DNA of 64,000 nt, taken from positions 372,001 through 436,000 of the forward strand of contig JADQAZ010000003.1 in assembly GCA_018524345.1 (NCBI GenBank). Reading direction: 5' to 3'. This document shows, one piece after another, positions 7,742 to 16,300 of the stretch (position 1 is its first letter; the number at the start of each line of letters is the position of its first letter). The notes under the pieces were generated by a model. It had not been told where the DNA came from. It did no database searches and saw only the letters and a program-made list of their open reading frames with translations. The stretch is from Harenicola maris (GTDB lineage: Bacteria; Pseudomonadota; Alphaproteobacteria; Rhodobacterales; Rhodobacteraceae). The translations under genes were made by a program, and so were the position numbers.

Positions 7742-9792
7742 CGCCGCCAGAGCGGGGCGAAACCCGCAAGCCAGCCCTGTAGTTTGGCCACCGTTCGGTT
7801 CATCGGGCCGGGTTTGGGCAGGGGGCCGTTTTCCAGACGATCAACCACCACCTCCACAGGGCAGGGCAGGTTGGTGACCGGATCGAAATAGCGTGGATAG
7901 TCGATCAGGGCGGCATGGGCGAGGGCGGTGATATCGGGCCTTGCGCTGCGCCTTGCGGGGGGATCGCCGAGGTCGCGGGTCAGGCCCCAGCCCGCGTAGA
8001 AGGGGGCGCCAAGGCAGGTGACGGGTTTGCCGCGCAGGAGGGCCTCGAAGCCGAGCAGGCTTGTCATGGTCCAGACCTCATCGCAGGCCTCGATCAAATG
8101 CAGGGGGTCGGCGTGATGCAGGACCGCGTCCGCCGTTTTTTGCAAAACCTCCTCGGGCACGGCGCCGTCTCTCAGGCCCGCCTCGACGTCCGGATGGGGT
8201 TTGTAGAGGATCACCGCATCGGGGTTGGCCGCGCGCGCGGCCTGTAGCAGGGCGGCGTTGCTGGCCACGGCAGAGCAGCCGCAGCGGATGCTGGCGTCGT
8301 CCTCTACCTGACCGGGGACGAGGATGCGGTGGCCTTCGGGAAGGTCGGGCGCGGCGCCGCCGAGGTTGTATTTCGACAGGCCCGCGGCGCAGAGGCGGGC
8401 GATGAGGGCCTCGGCGCGGTGGCGGGCGTCCTGCGGCAGCTGGGTGCTGGCGGTGATCAGACGCTCCAGCCGACTGGGGCGCTGCGGATCATAGTAGATG
8501 CCGAGGTCATCGGTGCAGAGCGAGAGCGGCGGGATCAGGTTGGCGCCGAGCCCGCGGGAGCGCAGAAAGCCGTCCTCGACCCGCAGCAGGGGCAGGTTGG
8601 CCTTGGCTGTTTCGGCCTCGAGTGCCTCTGTCACCTTGCCCGCCCATGCCAGAACCGGGCGGCCAAGGGCGGCGGCTTTGACGGGGTCGTCCTGAAACAA
8701 CAGGGGGATTTCGGCGCCAAAAACCCTTTGCAATGGCCCGCGTTTCCACAGGCGCATTCCGGTGGCTGTGAACCCCTGCCTATCGCTGCGGTAGGTCCTC
8801 GTCTGGGCCTCAAGAATGTCGATGACCTCCTCAAGCTCGCAAAGGCGGTCTTGGTAGGGGTCATACCATGTGGGATAGCGGATCATGGCGGCAGCAAAGA
8901 GTTGCGCCCGCGTGAGGCGGCGTTCGCGGCGCGGGACGGGGTTTTCATCCGCCGTCAGGCCCCAGCCGCCATAGAAGGGCTGGCCGAAGACGCGGGGTTT
9001 GTGCCCGGCTATGATCGCCTCGAACCCCATGCCCGAGGTGACGGTATAGACCGCCACGGCCCCCTCAAGCAGCGCCCAGGGGGAGACGGGGTCTGTGAGC
9101 AATTGGGTGCGCTCGTCGCAATGCTCGGGGCCGAAGTATCCGGGGCGGTGGCCCGCACGGGTTTCGGGGTGGCCCTTGATCACGATGCGCAGGCCGGGAT
9201 GTTCGATTTGCGCATAGGCGAGCATTTCGCGGAATGTGCCCGGCCCCGCATTGCCATGGGTGACGGAGGCGTCGCCTTCGGTCTGGTCGATGACAAGGAC
9301 ATAGCCGGGGGCGGGTGGGTCAAGGGCGGGATCGAAACTGTTGTATTTGCTCAGGTTCAGACGTTTGATCCGCGCCATGGCGTGGCGGGCGCGATCCAGC
9401 AGGGCGGTGTCGTCCAGCGCCTCCTTGGCCAGCATGGTTTCCAGATCGCTAGGCGCGCTGCTGTCAAAGTAGATGCCGGATTTGTCCAGTGCGAGGCCAA
9501 GGGGCGCGTCCCCGTCCCGGCCCAGTTTGACGGAGCGCAGCAGTGCGTCCTCGACCCGTAGGACAGGGGCGCTGCGGCGCTCTGCCATGGCCTCGCCGCG
9601 GGGGGAGGTGGGGCTGCGGCCCCAGACGCCGACCCAGTCGCCTTCCCCCGGCGCACCGAGGGAGACCCGCCAGCCCGCAAGCGCAAGGATGCGCCGCACG
9701 CGGCCATTGGTCAGAAAGCCGCCGTTGTAAACGTAAAGCCGCCGCGAGGTTTCCCCCGCGGCGGCTGTTTCGGTATCCGGCGTGCCGGTCAC
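7738..9792 (-). CDS. kpsC: KpsC-like capsule beta-Kdo transferase
   Basis: KpsC proteins extend the beta-linked Kdo linker that joins ABC-exported capsule to its lipid anchor, acting at the inner-membrane face. This 684-aa protein is an internal duplication, as in KpsC. Each half has a VLRVEDALLRS / LLRVEDGFLRSRGLG motif, a [LI]GIYYD-type segment, a LSKYN segment and a second motif (FGQPFYGGWGLTADEN / LGAPFYAGWGLTRDL). It begins with GTG 6 bp after the OPX gene, in the order KpsS-like, OPX, KpsC-like. No ABC transporter genes (kpsM/kpsT) are in the window. Both halves look intact. Confidence 0.9.
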   Translation of the reverse strand: MTGTPDTETAAAGETSRRLYVYNGGFLTNGRVRRILALAGWRVSLGAPGEGDWVGVWGRSPTSPRGEAMAERRSAPVLRVEDALLRSVKLGRDGDAPLGLALDKSGIYFDSSAPSDLETMLAKEALDDTALLDRARHAMARIKRLNLSKYNSFDPALDPPAPGYVLVIDQTEGDASVTHGNAGPGTFREMLAYAQIEHPGLRIVIKGHPETRAGHRPGYFGPEHCDERTQLLTDPVSPWALLEGAVAVYTVTSGMGFEAIIAGHKPRVFGQPFYGGWGLTADENPVPRRERRLTRAQLFAAAMIRYPTWYDPYQDRLCELEEVIDILEAQTRTYRSDRQGFTATGMRLWKRGPLQRVFGAEIPLLFQDDPVKAAALGRPVLAWAGKVTEALEAETAKANLPLLRVEDGFLRSRGLGANLIPPLSLCTDDLGIYYDPQRPSRLERLITASTQLPQDARHRAEALIARLCAAGLSKYNLGGAAPDLPEGHRILVPGQVEDDASIRCGCSAVASNAALLQAARAANPDAVILYKPHPDVEAGLRDGAVPEEVLQKTADAVLHHADPLHLIEACDEVWTMTSLLGFEALLRGKPVTCLGAPFYAGWGLTRDLGDPPARRSARPDITALAHAALIDYPRYFDPVTNLPCPVEVVVDRLENGPLPKPGPMNRTVAKLQGWLAGFAPLWRR

Positions 9793-9798
9793 TTTTGC

Positions 9799-10932
9799 TT
9801 AGTTGCCCGTGGCCGAGGCCAAGGTATCTGCCGCGCCAATGGAGCCTGTCAGGGCGGAAAGGGTTTTCTGCCACTGCACATAGGGGGCCTCGGTGACGTA
9901 GACCGTGTCATCGTCGCGGATCGCAAAGTCGCGGGCCTCGAACATGCCGGTGGGCTGGGTCAGGTCAAGGACATAGACCATGCGCTGTGTGCCGGTGATG
10001 TCATTGCGGCCCAGAACCTCACGCGCGATTTCCTCGGGCTCGTTGCGGAACACGAAGACGCCGGTCGGGTCGGCAAGGTTGGTGGACAGGCCGCCAACGG
10101 TTGCAATCGCCTCGATCGCCGAGAGGGTATGGGTTTCGAATGGCACGCGGTTTTGCGAGCCGGTGGCCCCCAGAACGGTAAAGGCGCGGGTGTCGGCCTC
10201 GATCAGGATGCGATCACCGCCGCGCAGGGCGATGTCGTATTTGGGGTTGGTGTAGAGGTCGTCAAACCAGATCGTGCTTTTGTGTTTGCCGCGGATCACG
10301 GTGATTTTCGCGATCTCCTGTTCGACGGCAAGGCCGCCGGAGCGGGCGATCATGGCCGACAGGGTGCGGGTTGGACGCTCGATCGCATAGACCCCTTGGG
10401 CGGCAACGCCGCCGACAACGGAAACCGTGGCACCGTCACCGGCGAGGCGGCGCACAACCACCTGAGGGTCAGGGGTTTGGGCGTCGAGTTTGCTGGTGAT
10501 CAGCTGGCGAATACGCTCTGGCGTGTTGCCTGCGGCGCGGATGCGGCCCGCGTAGGGCACAAAGATAAAGCCCGCGCCATCGACCTGCACTTCTTCGAGG
10601 ACCGTCGCGGCCTGACCCTCATTGGCCAAGAGCCCGTCATCGACGTTTTCCCAGACCGTCAGGCCCAGAACATCGCCGGGGCGGATCGTATCAGAGCCGA
10701 CAGCGGAGGCGTTCAGGAATTCCTTGGAAAAGCCGAAAACCGGGCTGACGGAGGTGGCGCGGGTGACCCGTTCGTTGACGGACACGATAAAGGCGTCCCC
10801 CTCGTTCAGGACGGAGCCCGCGAAGATTTCGCGCTTGTTCGGGCCCACACGGGGCAAGCCGCAAGACGCCACAATGGCAAGCGCGGCGATGGCGGCCACA
10901 ATGCGGACGCCTTTGGTGTTATATCTGGTCAC
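9799..10932 (-). CDS. Outer-membrane polysaccharide export (OPX/Wza-KpsD family) lipoprotein
   Basis: Forms or gates the outer-membrane exit for capsular polysaccharide. The N-terminus is a lipoprotein signal (AIVASC at about residue 24, so Cys becomes the lipid anchor). A poly_export domain follows (IRPGDVLGLTVWENV, then FIFVPYAGRIRAAG and LDAQTPDPQVVVRR), with SLBB-like beta-grasp repeats after it (VVGGVAAQGVYAIERPTRTL; TVLGATGSQNRVPF). The 377 aa is typical of OPX proteins. It lies between the KpsS-like and KpsC-like genes on the same strand. The 185 bp upstream of its ATG separate it from the KpsS-like stop and could hold its own promoter. Confidence 0.9.
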   Translation of the reverse strand: MTRYNTKGVRIVAAIAALAIVASCGLPRVGPNKREIFAGSVLNEGDAFIVSVNERVTRATSVSPVFGFSKEFLNASAVGSDTIRPGDVLGLTVWENVDDGLLANEGQAATVLEEVQVDGAGFIFVPYAGRIRAAGNTPERIRQLITSKLDAQTPDPQVVVRRLAGDGATVSVVGGVAAQGVYAIERPTRTLSAMIARSGGLAVEQEIAKITVIRGKHKSTIWFDDLYTNPKYDIALRGGDRILIEADTRAFTVLGATGSQNRVPFETHTLSAIEAIATVGGLSTNLADPTGVFVFRNEPEEIAREVLGRNDITGTQRMVYVLDLTQPTGMFEARDFAIRDDDTVYVTEAPYVQWQKTLSALTGSIGAADTLASATGN

Positions 10933-11117
10933 TGCTCGGTCTCCTTGACCCGGAAACTGCCTTAGGTTTTTCTTTTAACCCTACAGAATCCCGCCAGAAA
11001 ATAAACGGGTCGAAGTCAGCGGGCGTGATCTGTGTTGCGCTTGAGCCGCTATTTCCCGGGGCGTATCTGTATTTAGTGAGCGCGCTGAATCGGCCCGCAA
11101 GGTTTAGGTGCAAACCC

Positions 11118-12410
11118 CTAGGTCACAACCGTCAGTTGCAGGCGGGGCGCCGCCTTTCCAAGGGCGAGGGCGTCATAGGGATCCTCTGCGGCAAGCATCA
11201 TATCGACGACCTGCCGCATGAGCAGGCGCCGCCCGCGGGCGGAGTAGAAACCGCCGGGGATCTGGCTGGTTTCCAGCAGGAAGGAGCGGTAGTCGCGGTA
11301 GGCCTTGCCATCGGGCCGCGTCGGGGTTGCGAAGAAATCCGGCAGGCTCTGGGTCGAGACGAACTCCGGCTTGGCATAGACCGCATCGCCAAAGACCTTG
11401 AGCGGCAGCCCGCGCCAGAGCACCTGTTGCGCGGCGGTGGAATTCACCGTCACAGCGCAGCGGGCGTGGTTGAGCAATTGTGCCAGCTTGCCGCCACGCA
11501 CGTAATGCACGCGCCCCTGCACGCCGTGTTCGCGGGCAAGGCGGCGCACCTCGCGGCGGAGCGGTTTGCGCCCGTCCTCCAGCGGATGGGCCTTGAACAC
11601 AAGGTGGTGGTGGCGCGGCGCGCCCTTGGCAAAGCCCTCGATGGCGACAGCAAGGAAATCGGTCATACTGGCAAAGGGGCTGTGCTGTTGAAAGCTGGAG
11701 TCATGTTCCAGTTGCAGCAGCACGAGGTGATAGGGAAAGCCGCCGTGCTTGATGCGGAAGGTCGCGGCCATACGGTCAAGCGACAAGAGCGGCATCAGGG
11801 CCAGACGCCGGACATAAAGCAAGAACTCATGGGCGACAGAGACAGAGCGATGCGGGGTAAAGTTCCGGTAAGGCCCGTTCCGGAACATGACGAACCAATG
11901 ATAAAGCGCGCCATAAAACATGTGGTGCCGCATATCGCCCCAGCGGGCGGGGGCGGGAGGCTGATCCAGCTCGGCATCGGCAAGGGCCTTGCGCATCTGG
12001 TCCACGTCCAAAGACATCAGCCGCGAGTTGCCGTTGGACCCGCCCCGCTCATAGGTCACCCAATAAGGGCGCAGGTAACCCTCCTCAAAGACATGCACCA
12101 TGATGCCGCGCGCTTCTGCGATCTCGATCGCCTTGGCGTGGATCTCGCGAGTATCGCCATAAAGGGCGATATCGGTGATGGCGCGGTCCTCGATGATCTT
12201 GGCAAATGTATCGGGCCATTCGCTCAGCGTGCCGCGATAGGGCAGGTAGGATTTGGTGTCGAACCAGAAGGCCTCGTCGCCCTTGTTAAACCCGACGCGC
12301 GAAACCTCGGCCCCCGCCGCCCGCAGCATCTTGCCAAGGCGGTGGAAGAAGGGGCCATGGGGCCCTTGCAGGAAAAGAAACCTGCGCGGCTGGTTCGCAG
12401 TTGGGTTCAT
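11118..12410 (-). CDS. kpsS: KpsS-like capsule polysaccharide Kdo transferase
   Basis: KpsS adds the first beta-Kdo to phosphatidylglycerol in making the capsule lipid anchor. The 430-aa protein begins MNPTANQPRRFLFLQGPHGPFF, a typical KpsS opening, preceded by an AAGGA ribosome site. The frame stays open further upstream without conservation, so this start is preferred. Motifs include YGDTREIHAKAIEIA, VFEEGYLRPYWVT, FKAHPLEDGRKPLRRE and TVNSTAAQQVLWRGLPLKVFG. First gene of the three-gene capsule block that interrupts the riboflavin genes on the opposite strand. The 181-bp divergent gap to ribE holds the promoters for both directions. Confidence 0.88.
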   Translation of the reverse strand: MNPTANQPRRFLFLQGPHGPFFHRLGKMLRAAGAEVSRVGFNKGDEAFWFDTKSYLPYRGTLSEWPDTFAKIIEDRAITDIALYGDTREIHAKAIEIAEARGIMVHVFEEGYLRPYWVTYERGGSNGNSRLMSLDVDQMRKALADAELDQPPAPARWGDMRHHMFYGALYHWFVMFRNGPYRNFTPHRSVSVAHEFLLYVRRLALMPLLSLDRMAATFRIKHGGFPYHLVLLQLEHDSSFQQHSPFASMTDFLAVAIEGFAKGAPRHHHLVFKAHPLEDGRKPLRREVRRLAREHGVQGRVHYVRGGKLAQLLNHARCAVTVNSTAAQQVLWRGLPLKVFGDAVYAKPEFVSTQSLPDFFATPTRPDGKAYRDYRSFLLETSQIPGGFYSARGRRLLMRQVVDMMLAAEDPYDALALGKAAPRLQLTVVT

Positions 12411-12591
12411 TCGGGTCCTTGCTCGGCAGGTTAGGGGCACAATGCCCTGCAAATGGTGGGGCGTCACGGGGTCTTGGGCACCATGGCACAGGGCTGCGGC
12501 AAAATTATGTCGATTTGTCGGGAAATACCCCCCTCCCTTGCCCGCCGCGCGCGGCTCGGATACCTCGGGGGCAAGACAAGAGGGAAGCACC

Positions 12592-13179
12592 ATGTTCACA
12601 GGAATCGTCACAGATATCGGCCGCATCACCGCATTGGAGCAGGCAGGCGACCTGACAGCGCGGATCACAACGGGCTATGACACCGGCACCATCGATATCG
12701 GCGCCTCGATCGCCTGCGCCGGCGTCTGCCTGACGGTAGTGACCAAAGGCCCCGATTGGTTCGAGGTGCAGATCAGCGCCGAAACTATCGAAAAGACGAA
12801 TATCTCCTCATGGACTATCGGCGGCGCGGTCAACCTTGAACGCGCGCTGAAGGTCGGCGACGAACTCGGCGGGCATATCGTCTCGGGCCATGTGGACGGC
12901 ACAGCGACCCTGCTTGAGATCACGCCAGAGGGCGACAGCACCCGCCTGACCTTCGAGGCCCCCGCCGATCTGGCCCGCTTCATCGCGCCCAAGGGCTCGG
13001 TCACGCTGGACGGCACCTCCCTGACGGTGAACGAGGTCGAAGGCACGCGCTTTGGCATCAATGTCATCCCGCATACACAGGCCGTCACCACATGGGGGCA
13101 GGTCGAGGCGGGGCAAAAGATCAACCTCGAAATCGATACGCTGGCCCGCTATGTCGCGCGCCTCGCCGAAAGCCTCTAG
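12592..13179 (+). CDS. ribE: Riboflavin synthase, alpha subunit
   Basis: Dismutates two 6,7-dimethyl-8-ribityllumazine molecules to riboflavin. The two lumazine-binding barrels are visible: MFTGIVTDIG starts the first and HIVSGHVDG with SLTVNEVEG marks the second. Its 195 aa is standard. The frame is open 340 bp upstream through the divergent kpsS region, but ATG 592 after AGAGGGAAG gives the conserved start. I looked for an FMN riboswitch in the 181-bp leader and did not find its conserved core. Also called ribC in some genomes. Confidence 0.96.
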   Translation: MFTGIVTDIGRITALEQAGDLTARITTGYDTGTIDIGASIACAGVCLTVVTKGPDWFEVQISAETIEKTNISSWTIGGAVNLERALKVGDELGGHIVSGHVDGTATLLEITPEGDSTRLTFEAPADLARFIAPKGSVTLDGTSLTVNEVEGTRFGINVIPHTQAVTTWGQVEAGQKINLEIDTLARYVARLAESL

Positions 13180-13192
13180 CGCCGCCCCTGCG

Positions 13193-13220
13193 CTTCTTAT
13201 TGGTCCAAATATCCCGGGGG
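13193..13220 (+). repeat. Dispersed intergenic repeat, copy 1
   Basis: Core CTTCTTATTGG-TCC-AAATATCCC followed by a G run, then a GGGGC-AGA-GCCCC hairpin at 13231-13244. Lies between ribE and ribB. One of seven copies in the window, all intergenic. Confidence 0.8.
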
Positions 13221-13317
13221 AGCCGAAGGCGGGGGCAGAGCCCCTTCATTCCACCGCTGGCCAATAGGGGCTGTCTGGGCTATCTGGTGCGCGAACACAG
13301 CTTAGAAGGCCTATGAC

Positions 13318-14442
13318 ATGAGCTTTGAGTCCCCCGGACCCGTTGAAGAGAACTGGCGCGATGCGATTTCCTCGATCGAGGAGATTATCGAGGATGCGCG
13401 CAATGGACGGATGTTCATTCTGGTGGACCACGAGGACCGCGAGAATGAAGGCGATCTGGTGATCCCGGCGCAGATGGCCACGCCCGATGCGGTGAACTTT
13501 ATGGCGACCCATGGGCGCGGGCTGATCTGCCTTGCCATGCCCGGCGAGCGGATCGATGCTCTTGGACTGCCCTTGATGTCGACAATGAATTCCTCGCGCC
13601 ACGAGACGGCCTTTACCGTGTCGATCGAGGCGCGCGAGGGGGTGACAACCGGGATTTCTGCCGCCGACCGTGCGCGCACCGTGGCCGTGGCCATCGACAG
13701 CGCCGCGACCGCCGCCGATATCGCTACGCCGGGGCATGTGTTCCCCCTGCGGGCGCGGGCGGGCGGCGTTTTGGTGCGGGCCGGTCATACGGAGGCCGCC
13801 GTGGATGTCAGCCGCCTTGCGGGGCTGAACCCCTCCGGCGTGATCTGCGAGATCATGAACGAGGACGGGACCATGTCGCGTCTGCCCGATCTGGTGTCCT
13901 TTGCCCAGAAACATAACATCAAGATCGGCACGATCAGCGATCTGATCGCCTACCGCCGCCGCCATGACAACCTCGTGCGGGTGCGCGAGACCCAGACGAT
14001 TGAGTCCGAGTTCGGCGGCACATGGGAGATGCGGATTTTCACCGACGAGACCCAAGGCGCCGAGCATATCGCCCTTGTGAAGGGGGATATCTCCGGCGAG
14101 GAGCCTGTGCTGGTGCGGATGCATGCGCTGGATCCGATGCTGGATGTGATCGGCACCGGTGGCCGTGGCCGTGCGGCGGAGTTTGGCGATGCGATGAAGT
14201 TGATCGCCGCGGAGGGGCGCGGTGCGCTTGTGCTGCTGCGCGACTTGCACATGAAGATCGCCGCCGACAATGACGCCTCGCCGCAGACCCTGCGGCAATA
14301 CGGGTTGGGGGCGCAGATTCTGTCCTCCCTCGGGATTTCCAAGCTGACCCTGATGACCAATTCGCCCACACCCAAGGTTGTCGGACTTGAGGCCTATGGC
14401 CTTGAGATCACCGGCACCCGCAAGATATCGGAGATCGGTTAA
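13318..14442 (+). CDS. ribB: 3,4-dihydroxy-2-butanone 4-phosphate synthase with degenerate GTP cyclohydrolase II-like domain
   Basis: Makes the four-carbon unit of riboflavin from ribulose 5-phosphate. The N-terminal RibB domain is complete (VDHEDRENEGD at about 37-47, THGRGLICLAM, HETAFTVSI, GHVFPLRA, HTEAAVDV). The C-terminal ~170 aa has the GTP cyclohydrolase II fold outline, but the three zinc cysteines are missing where an active enzyme has a CLTGD...CDC pattern: here the segment reads VRMHALDPMLDVIGTGGRG. It therefore resembles the RibBX-type hybrids rather than a true RibBA. It overlaps ribH by 1 bp (TAATG), in the order ribE-ribB-ribH-nusB. RibA must be supplied elsewhere. Confidence 0.95.
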   Translation: MSFESPGPVEENWRDAISSIEEIIEDARNGRMFILVDHEDRENEGDLVIPAQMATPDAVNFMATHGRGLICLAMPGERIDALGLPLMSTMNSSRHETAFTVSIEAREGVTTGISAADRARTVAVAIDSAATAADIATPGHVFPLRARAGGVLVRAGHTEAAVDVSRLAGLNPSGVICEIMNEDGTMSRLPDLVSFAQKHNIKIGTISDLIAYRRRHDNLVRVRETQTIESEFGGTWEMRIFTDETQGAEHIALVKGDISGEEPVLVRMHALDPMLDVIGTGGRGRAAEFGDAMKLIAAEGRGALVLLRDLHMKIAADNDASPQTLRQYGLGAQILSSLGISKLTLMTNSPTPKVVGLEAYGLEITGTRKISEIG

Positions 14443-15014
14443 TGGCCTCTTCAGAAGCGCATTATAGCCTGCCCACACCCAAGATGGACAAGCCGACCAA
14501 GATTTTGATCGTGGTCGCGCCGTATTACAAGGACATCGCGGATCAGATGGTGGCAGGCGCCAAGGCGGAGATCGAGGCCGCGGGGGCCACTTGGGACATC
14601 GCCGAGGTGCCCGGTGCGCTTGAGGTGCCGACGGCCATTCGCATTGCCTATAGGCAGAGCAACTTTGACGGCTTTGTCGCCCTTGGCTGTGTGATCCGCG
14701 GCGAGACGACCCATTACGACACGGTCTGCAATGACAGCAGCCGTGCGTTGCAGCTGTTGGGATTGGAGGGGGCCTGTATCGGCAACGCCATTCTGACAGT
14801 TGAAAACAAGGCGCAGGCCGAGGTGCGTGCCGAGGCCGCAGGGCAGAACAAGGGGGGCGGCGCGGCGGCGGCTGCGCTGCATCTGATCGCCCTTACGCGC
14901 CGCTTTGGCAAGGTATCGCAAGGGGCGGGCTTTCGGCCCGGCGGGGCGATTGCCGATGATTATCTGATTGCCGGTGAAGCCGGTGATCCTGAAGAGGGGC
15001 CGAAGATCGTCTGA
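14442..15014 (+). CDS. ribH: 6,7-dimethyl-8-ribityllumazine synthase RibH
   Basis: Condenses the RibB product with 5-amino-6-ribitylaminouracil. Motifs VPGALEVPTAI, ALGCVIRGETTHYD and LTVENKAQAEVRA are the conserved active-site segments of lumazine synthase, and HYD carries the catalytic histidine. The 190 aa includes a short N-terminal and a C-terminal extension (GEAGDPEEGPKIV). Start and stop codons overlap with both neighbours (TAATG, TGATG), so translation is probably coupled from ribB through to nusB. Confidence 0.97.
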   Translation: MASSEAHYSLPTPKMDKPTKILIVVAPYYKDIADQMVAGAKAEIEAAGATWDIAEVPGALEVPTAIRIAYRQSNFDGFVALGCVIRGETTHYDTVCNDSSRALQLLGLEGACIGNAILTVENKAQAEVRAEAAGQNKGGGAAAAALHLIALTRRFGKVSQGAGFRPGGAIADDYLIAGEAGDPEEGPKIV

Positions 15015-15475
15015 TGGCTACTGACATGAAACAAATGAAATCCGCGGCGCGGCTTTATGCGGTGATGGCGCTGTTCCAGATGGAGGCCTCTGATGCCTCT
15101 GTTGATACGGTGCGCGGAGAGTTCGAGACCCATCGGTTCGGCACCGAGGTGAATGGCGACGAGCTTGCCGAGGGGGATATTGATCTGTTCCGCTCGCTGA
15201 TCGAGGGGGCGGTTGAGGGGCAATCCTCGATTGACCAGATGACCGACCGTGCCTTGGTGGCCAAATGGCCGATTGCGCGGATTGATCCGACCATTCGCGC
15301 CCTGTTCCGCGCCGCCGGGGCGGAGCTTAACGCCAAGGTGACGCCGCCGAAGGTTGTGATCACCGAGTTCGTAGATGTGGCCAAGGCTTTCTTCCCCGAG
15401 GGGCGGGAGCCGAAGTTTGTGAACGGGGTTCTGGATCACATGGCCCGCGAGGCCCGGCCCGAGGCGTTTTCCTAG
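15014..15475 (+). CDS. nusB: Transcription antitermination factor NusB
   Basis: Forms the NusB-NusE(S10) complex that binds boxA in rRNA leaders and supports processive rRNA transcription. The all-helical NusB domain is visible (AARLYAVMALFQME at the start, WPIARIDPTIRALFRAAGAEL and FVDVAKAFFPEGREPKFVNGVLD near the end). The 153 aa is typical. Last gene of the rib unit, as is common in alphaproteobacteria. A dispersed repeat follows its stop. Confidence 0.95.
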   Translation: MATDMKQMKSAARLYAVMALFQMEASDASVDTVRGEFETHRFGTEVNGDELAEGDIDLFRSLIEGAVEGQSSIDQMTDRALVAKWPIARIDPTIRALFRAAGAELNAKVTPPKVVITEFVDVAKAFFPEGREPKFVNGVLDHMAREARPEAFS

Positions 15476-15500
15476 GCCCGGGGGTATAAGGGATTTTGTG

Positions 15501-15532
15501 CCTCCGGCGGGGATATTTACCCCAATAAGAAG
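15501..15532 (-). repeat. Dispersed intergenic repeat, copy 2
   Basis: Reverse-strand copy: CTTCTTATTGG-GGT-AAATATCCCC followed by GCCGGAGG. It sits between the convergent ends of nusB and the ClpP-fold gene. Its GCCGGAGG tail is shared with copies 5 and 7. Confidence 0.8.
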
Positions 15533-15535
15533 GGC

Positions 15536-16300
15536 TTACTCCTCTTTGTCGCTGAGCTCTGTTGCGACGTTGTATCCGGTGAGTTCCTCGTCCAGCAGGA
15601 TGTAGATTTCATTGGGCGGCGTCGCGAGGGAGTGGCGCATGATCAGCGGGTCGATCCCCATTGTATCGAGGTAGGTGACGACCTCGGCTTGGCTGCGCTG
15701 AATATCCTCTACGGCAAGGAAGGCGGGCAGGGCGACGCTTTTGCCGTAGTAGTGTTGATGCACCCCGACCCATGCGCCTTTGGTGATATGGCGCTCTGCG
15801 CCGCCCATCAGGATATAGGGGCAGGCGGAGAGGCATTGGCCATCGGCGTCCATGGCGGTGGTGATGCCGCGTTCACGGATCAGGCGGCCGATGTCCAGAG
15901 CGTCGCTGACCGAGCCGCCGGGGGAGTTCAGCCAGAGGGTTTCGGGGGCGGGGGATTGGTCCTCTAGCCAGTCGGAGAACCTTGTGAAGTCGCCCTCTTT
16001 GATCTGGCCGTAGATCACGGTTCCGCCGCCTTCGCGGGCCTCGAAAAAGAGGCGCGAGGGCATGTCGGCATTGGCGGGCATGGCCTCCCCCGGTCTGCCG
16101 GTTTGGCGGGGCGGGGATTTGGCCGGATCGAACCTGCGGGTTTGATCGCCCGGGGTGATGGGCACATCGGGCGCGGGGGCGAAGCTGGGCAGGCGCAAGC
16201 TGGGCAGGACGATGGCGAAGTCGCGCCCCAGCAGCACCAGAGCGATGCCCAGTTGCAGGCCGAAGATGGCCCGCAGGGCCGTTCGGGCGCGAACCGCCAT
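15536..16300 (-). CDS. ClpP/crotonase-fold periplasmic or membrane protein (COG3904-like)
   Basis: 254 aa with an N-terminal membrane anchor (GLQLGIALVLLGRDFAIVLP) and a ClpP-like domain at about 85-250. LWLNSPGGSVSDALDIG is the oxyanion-hole type segment. CLSACPYILMGG resembles the catalytic-serine segment of this clan, with Ser between the two cysteines, and VGVHQHYYG lies at the position of the histidine. Such proteins are annotated as predicted periplasmic proteins; a true substrate is not known. It begins one base into the stop of the coiled-coil membrane gene (TGATG), so the two are probably made together. Confidence 0.7.
   Translation of the reverse strand: MAVRARTALRAIFGLQLGIALVLLGRDFAIVLPSLRLPSFAPAPDVPITPGDQTRRFDPAKSPPRQTGRPGEAMPANADMPSRLFFEAREGGGTVIYGQIKEGDFTRFSDWLEDQSPAPETLWLNSPGGSVSDALDIGRLIRERGITTAMDADGQCLSACPYILMGGAERHITKGAWVGVHQHYYGKSVALPAFLAVEDIQRSQAEVVTYLDTMGIDPLIMRHSLATPPNEIYILLDEELTGYNVATELSDKEE

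Noticed and set aside
12411-12591. FMN riboswitch before ribE
   Set aside because: The conserved FMN-aptamer core (AGGGGC...CCCACCGGCGG type) is not present in this leader or upstream of ribD or ribB.
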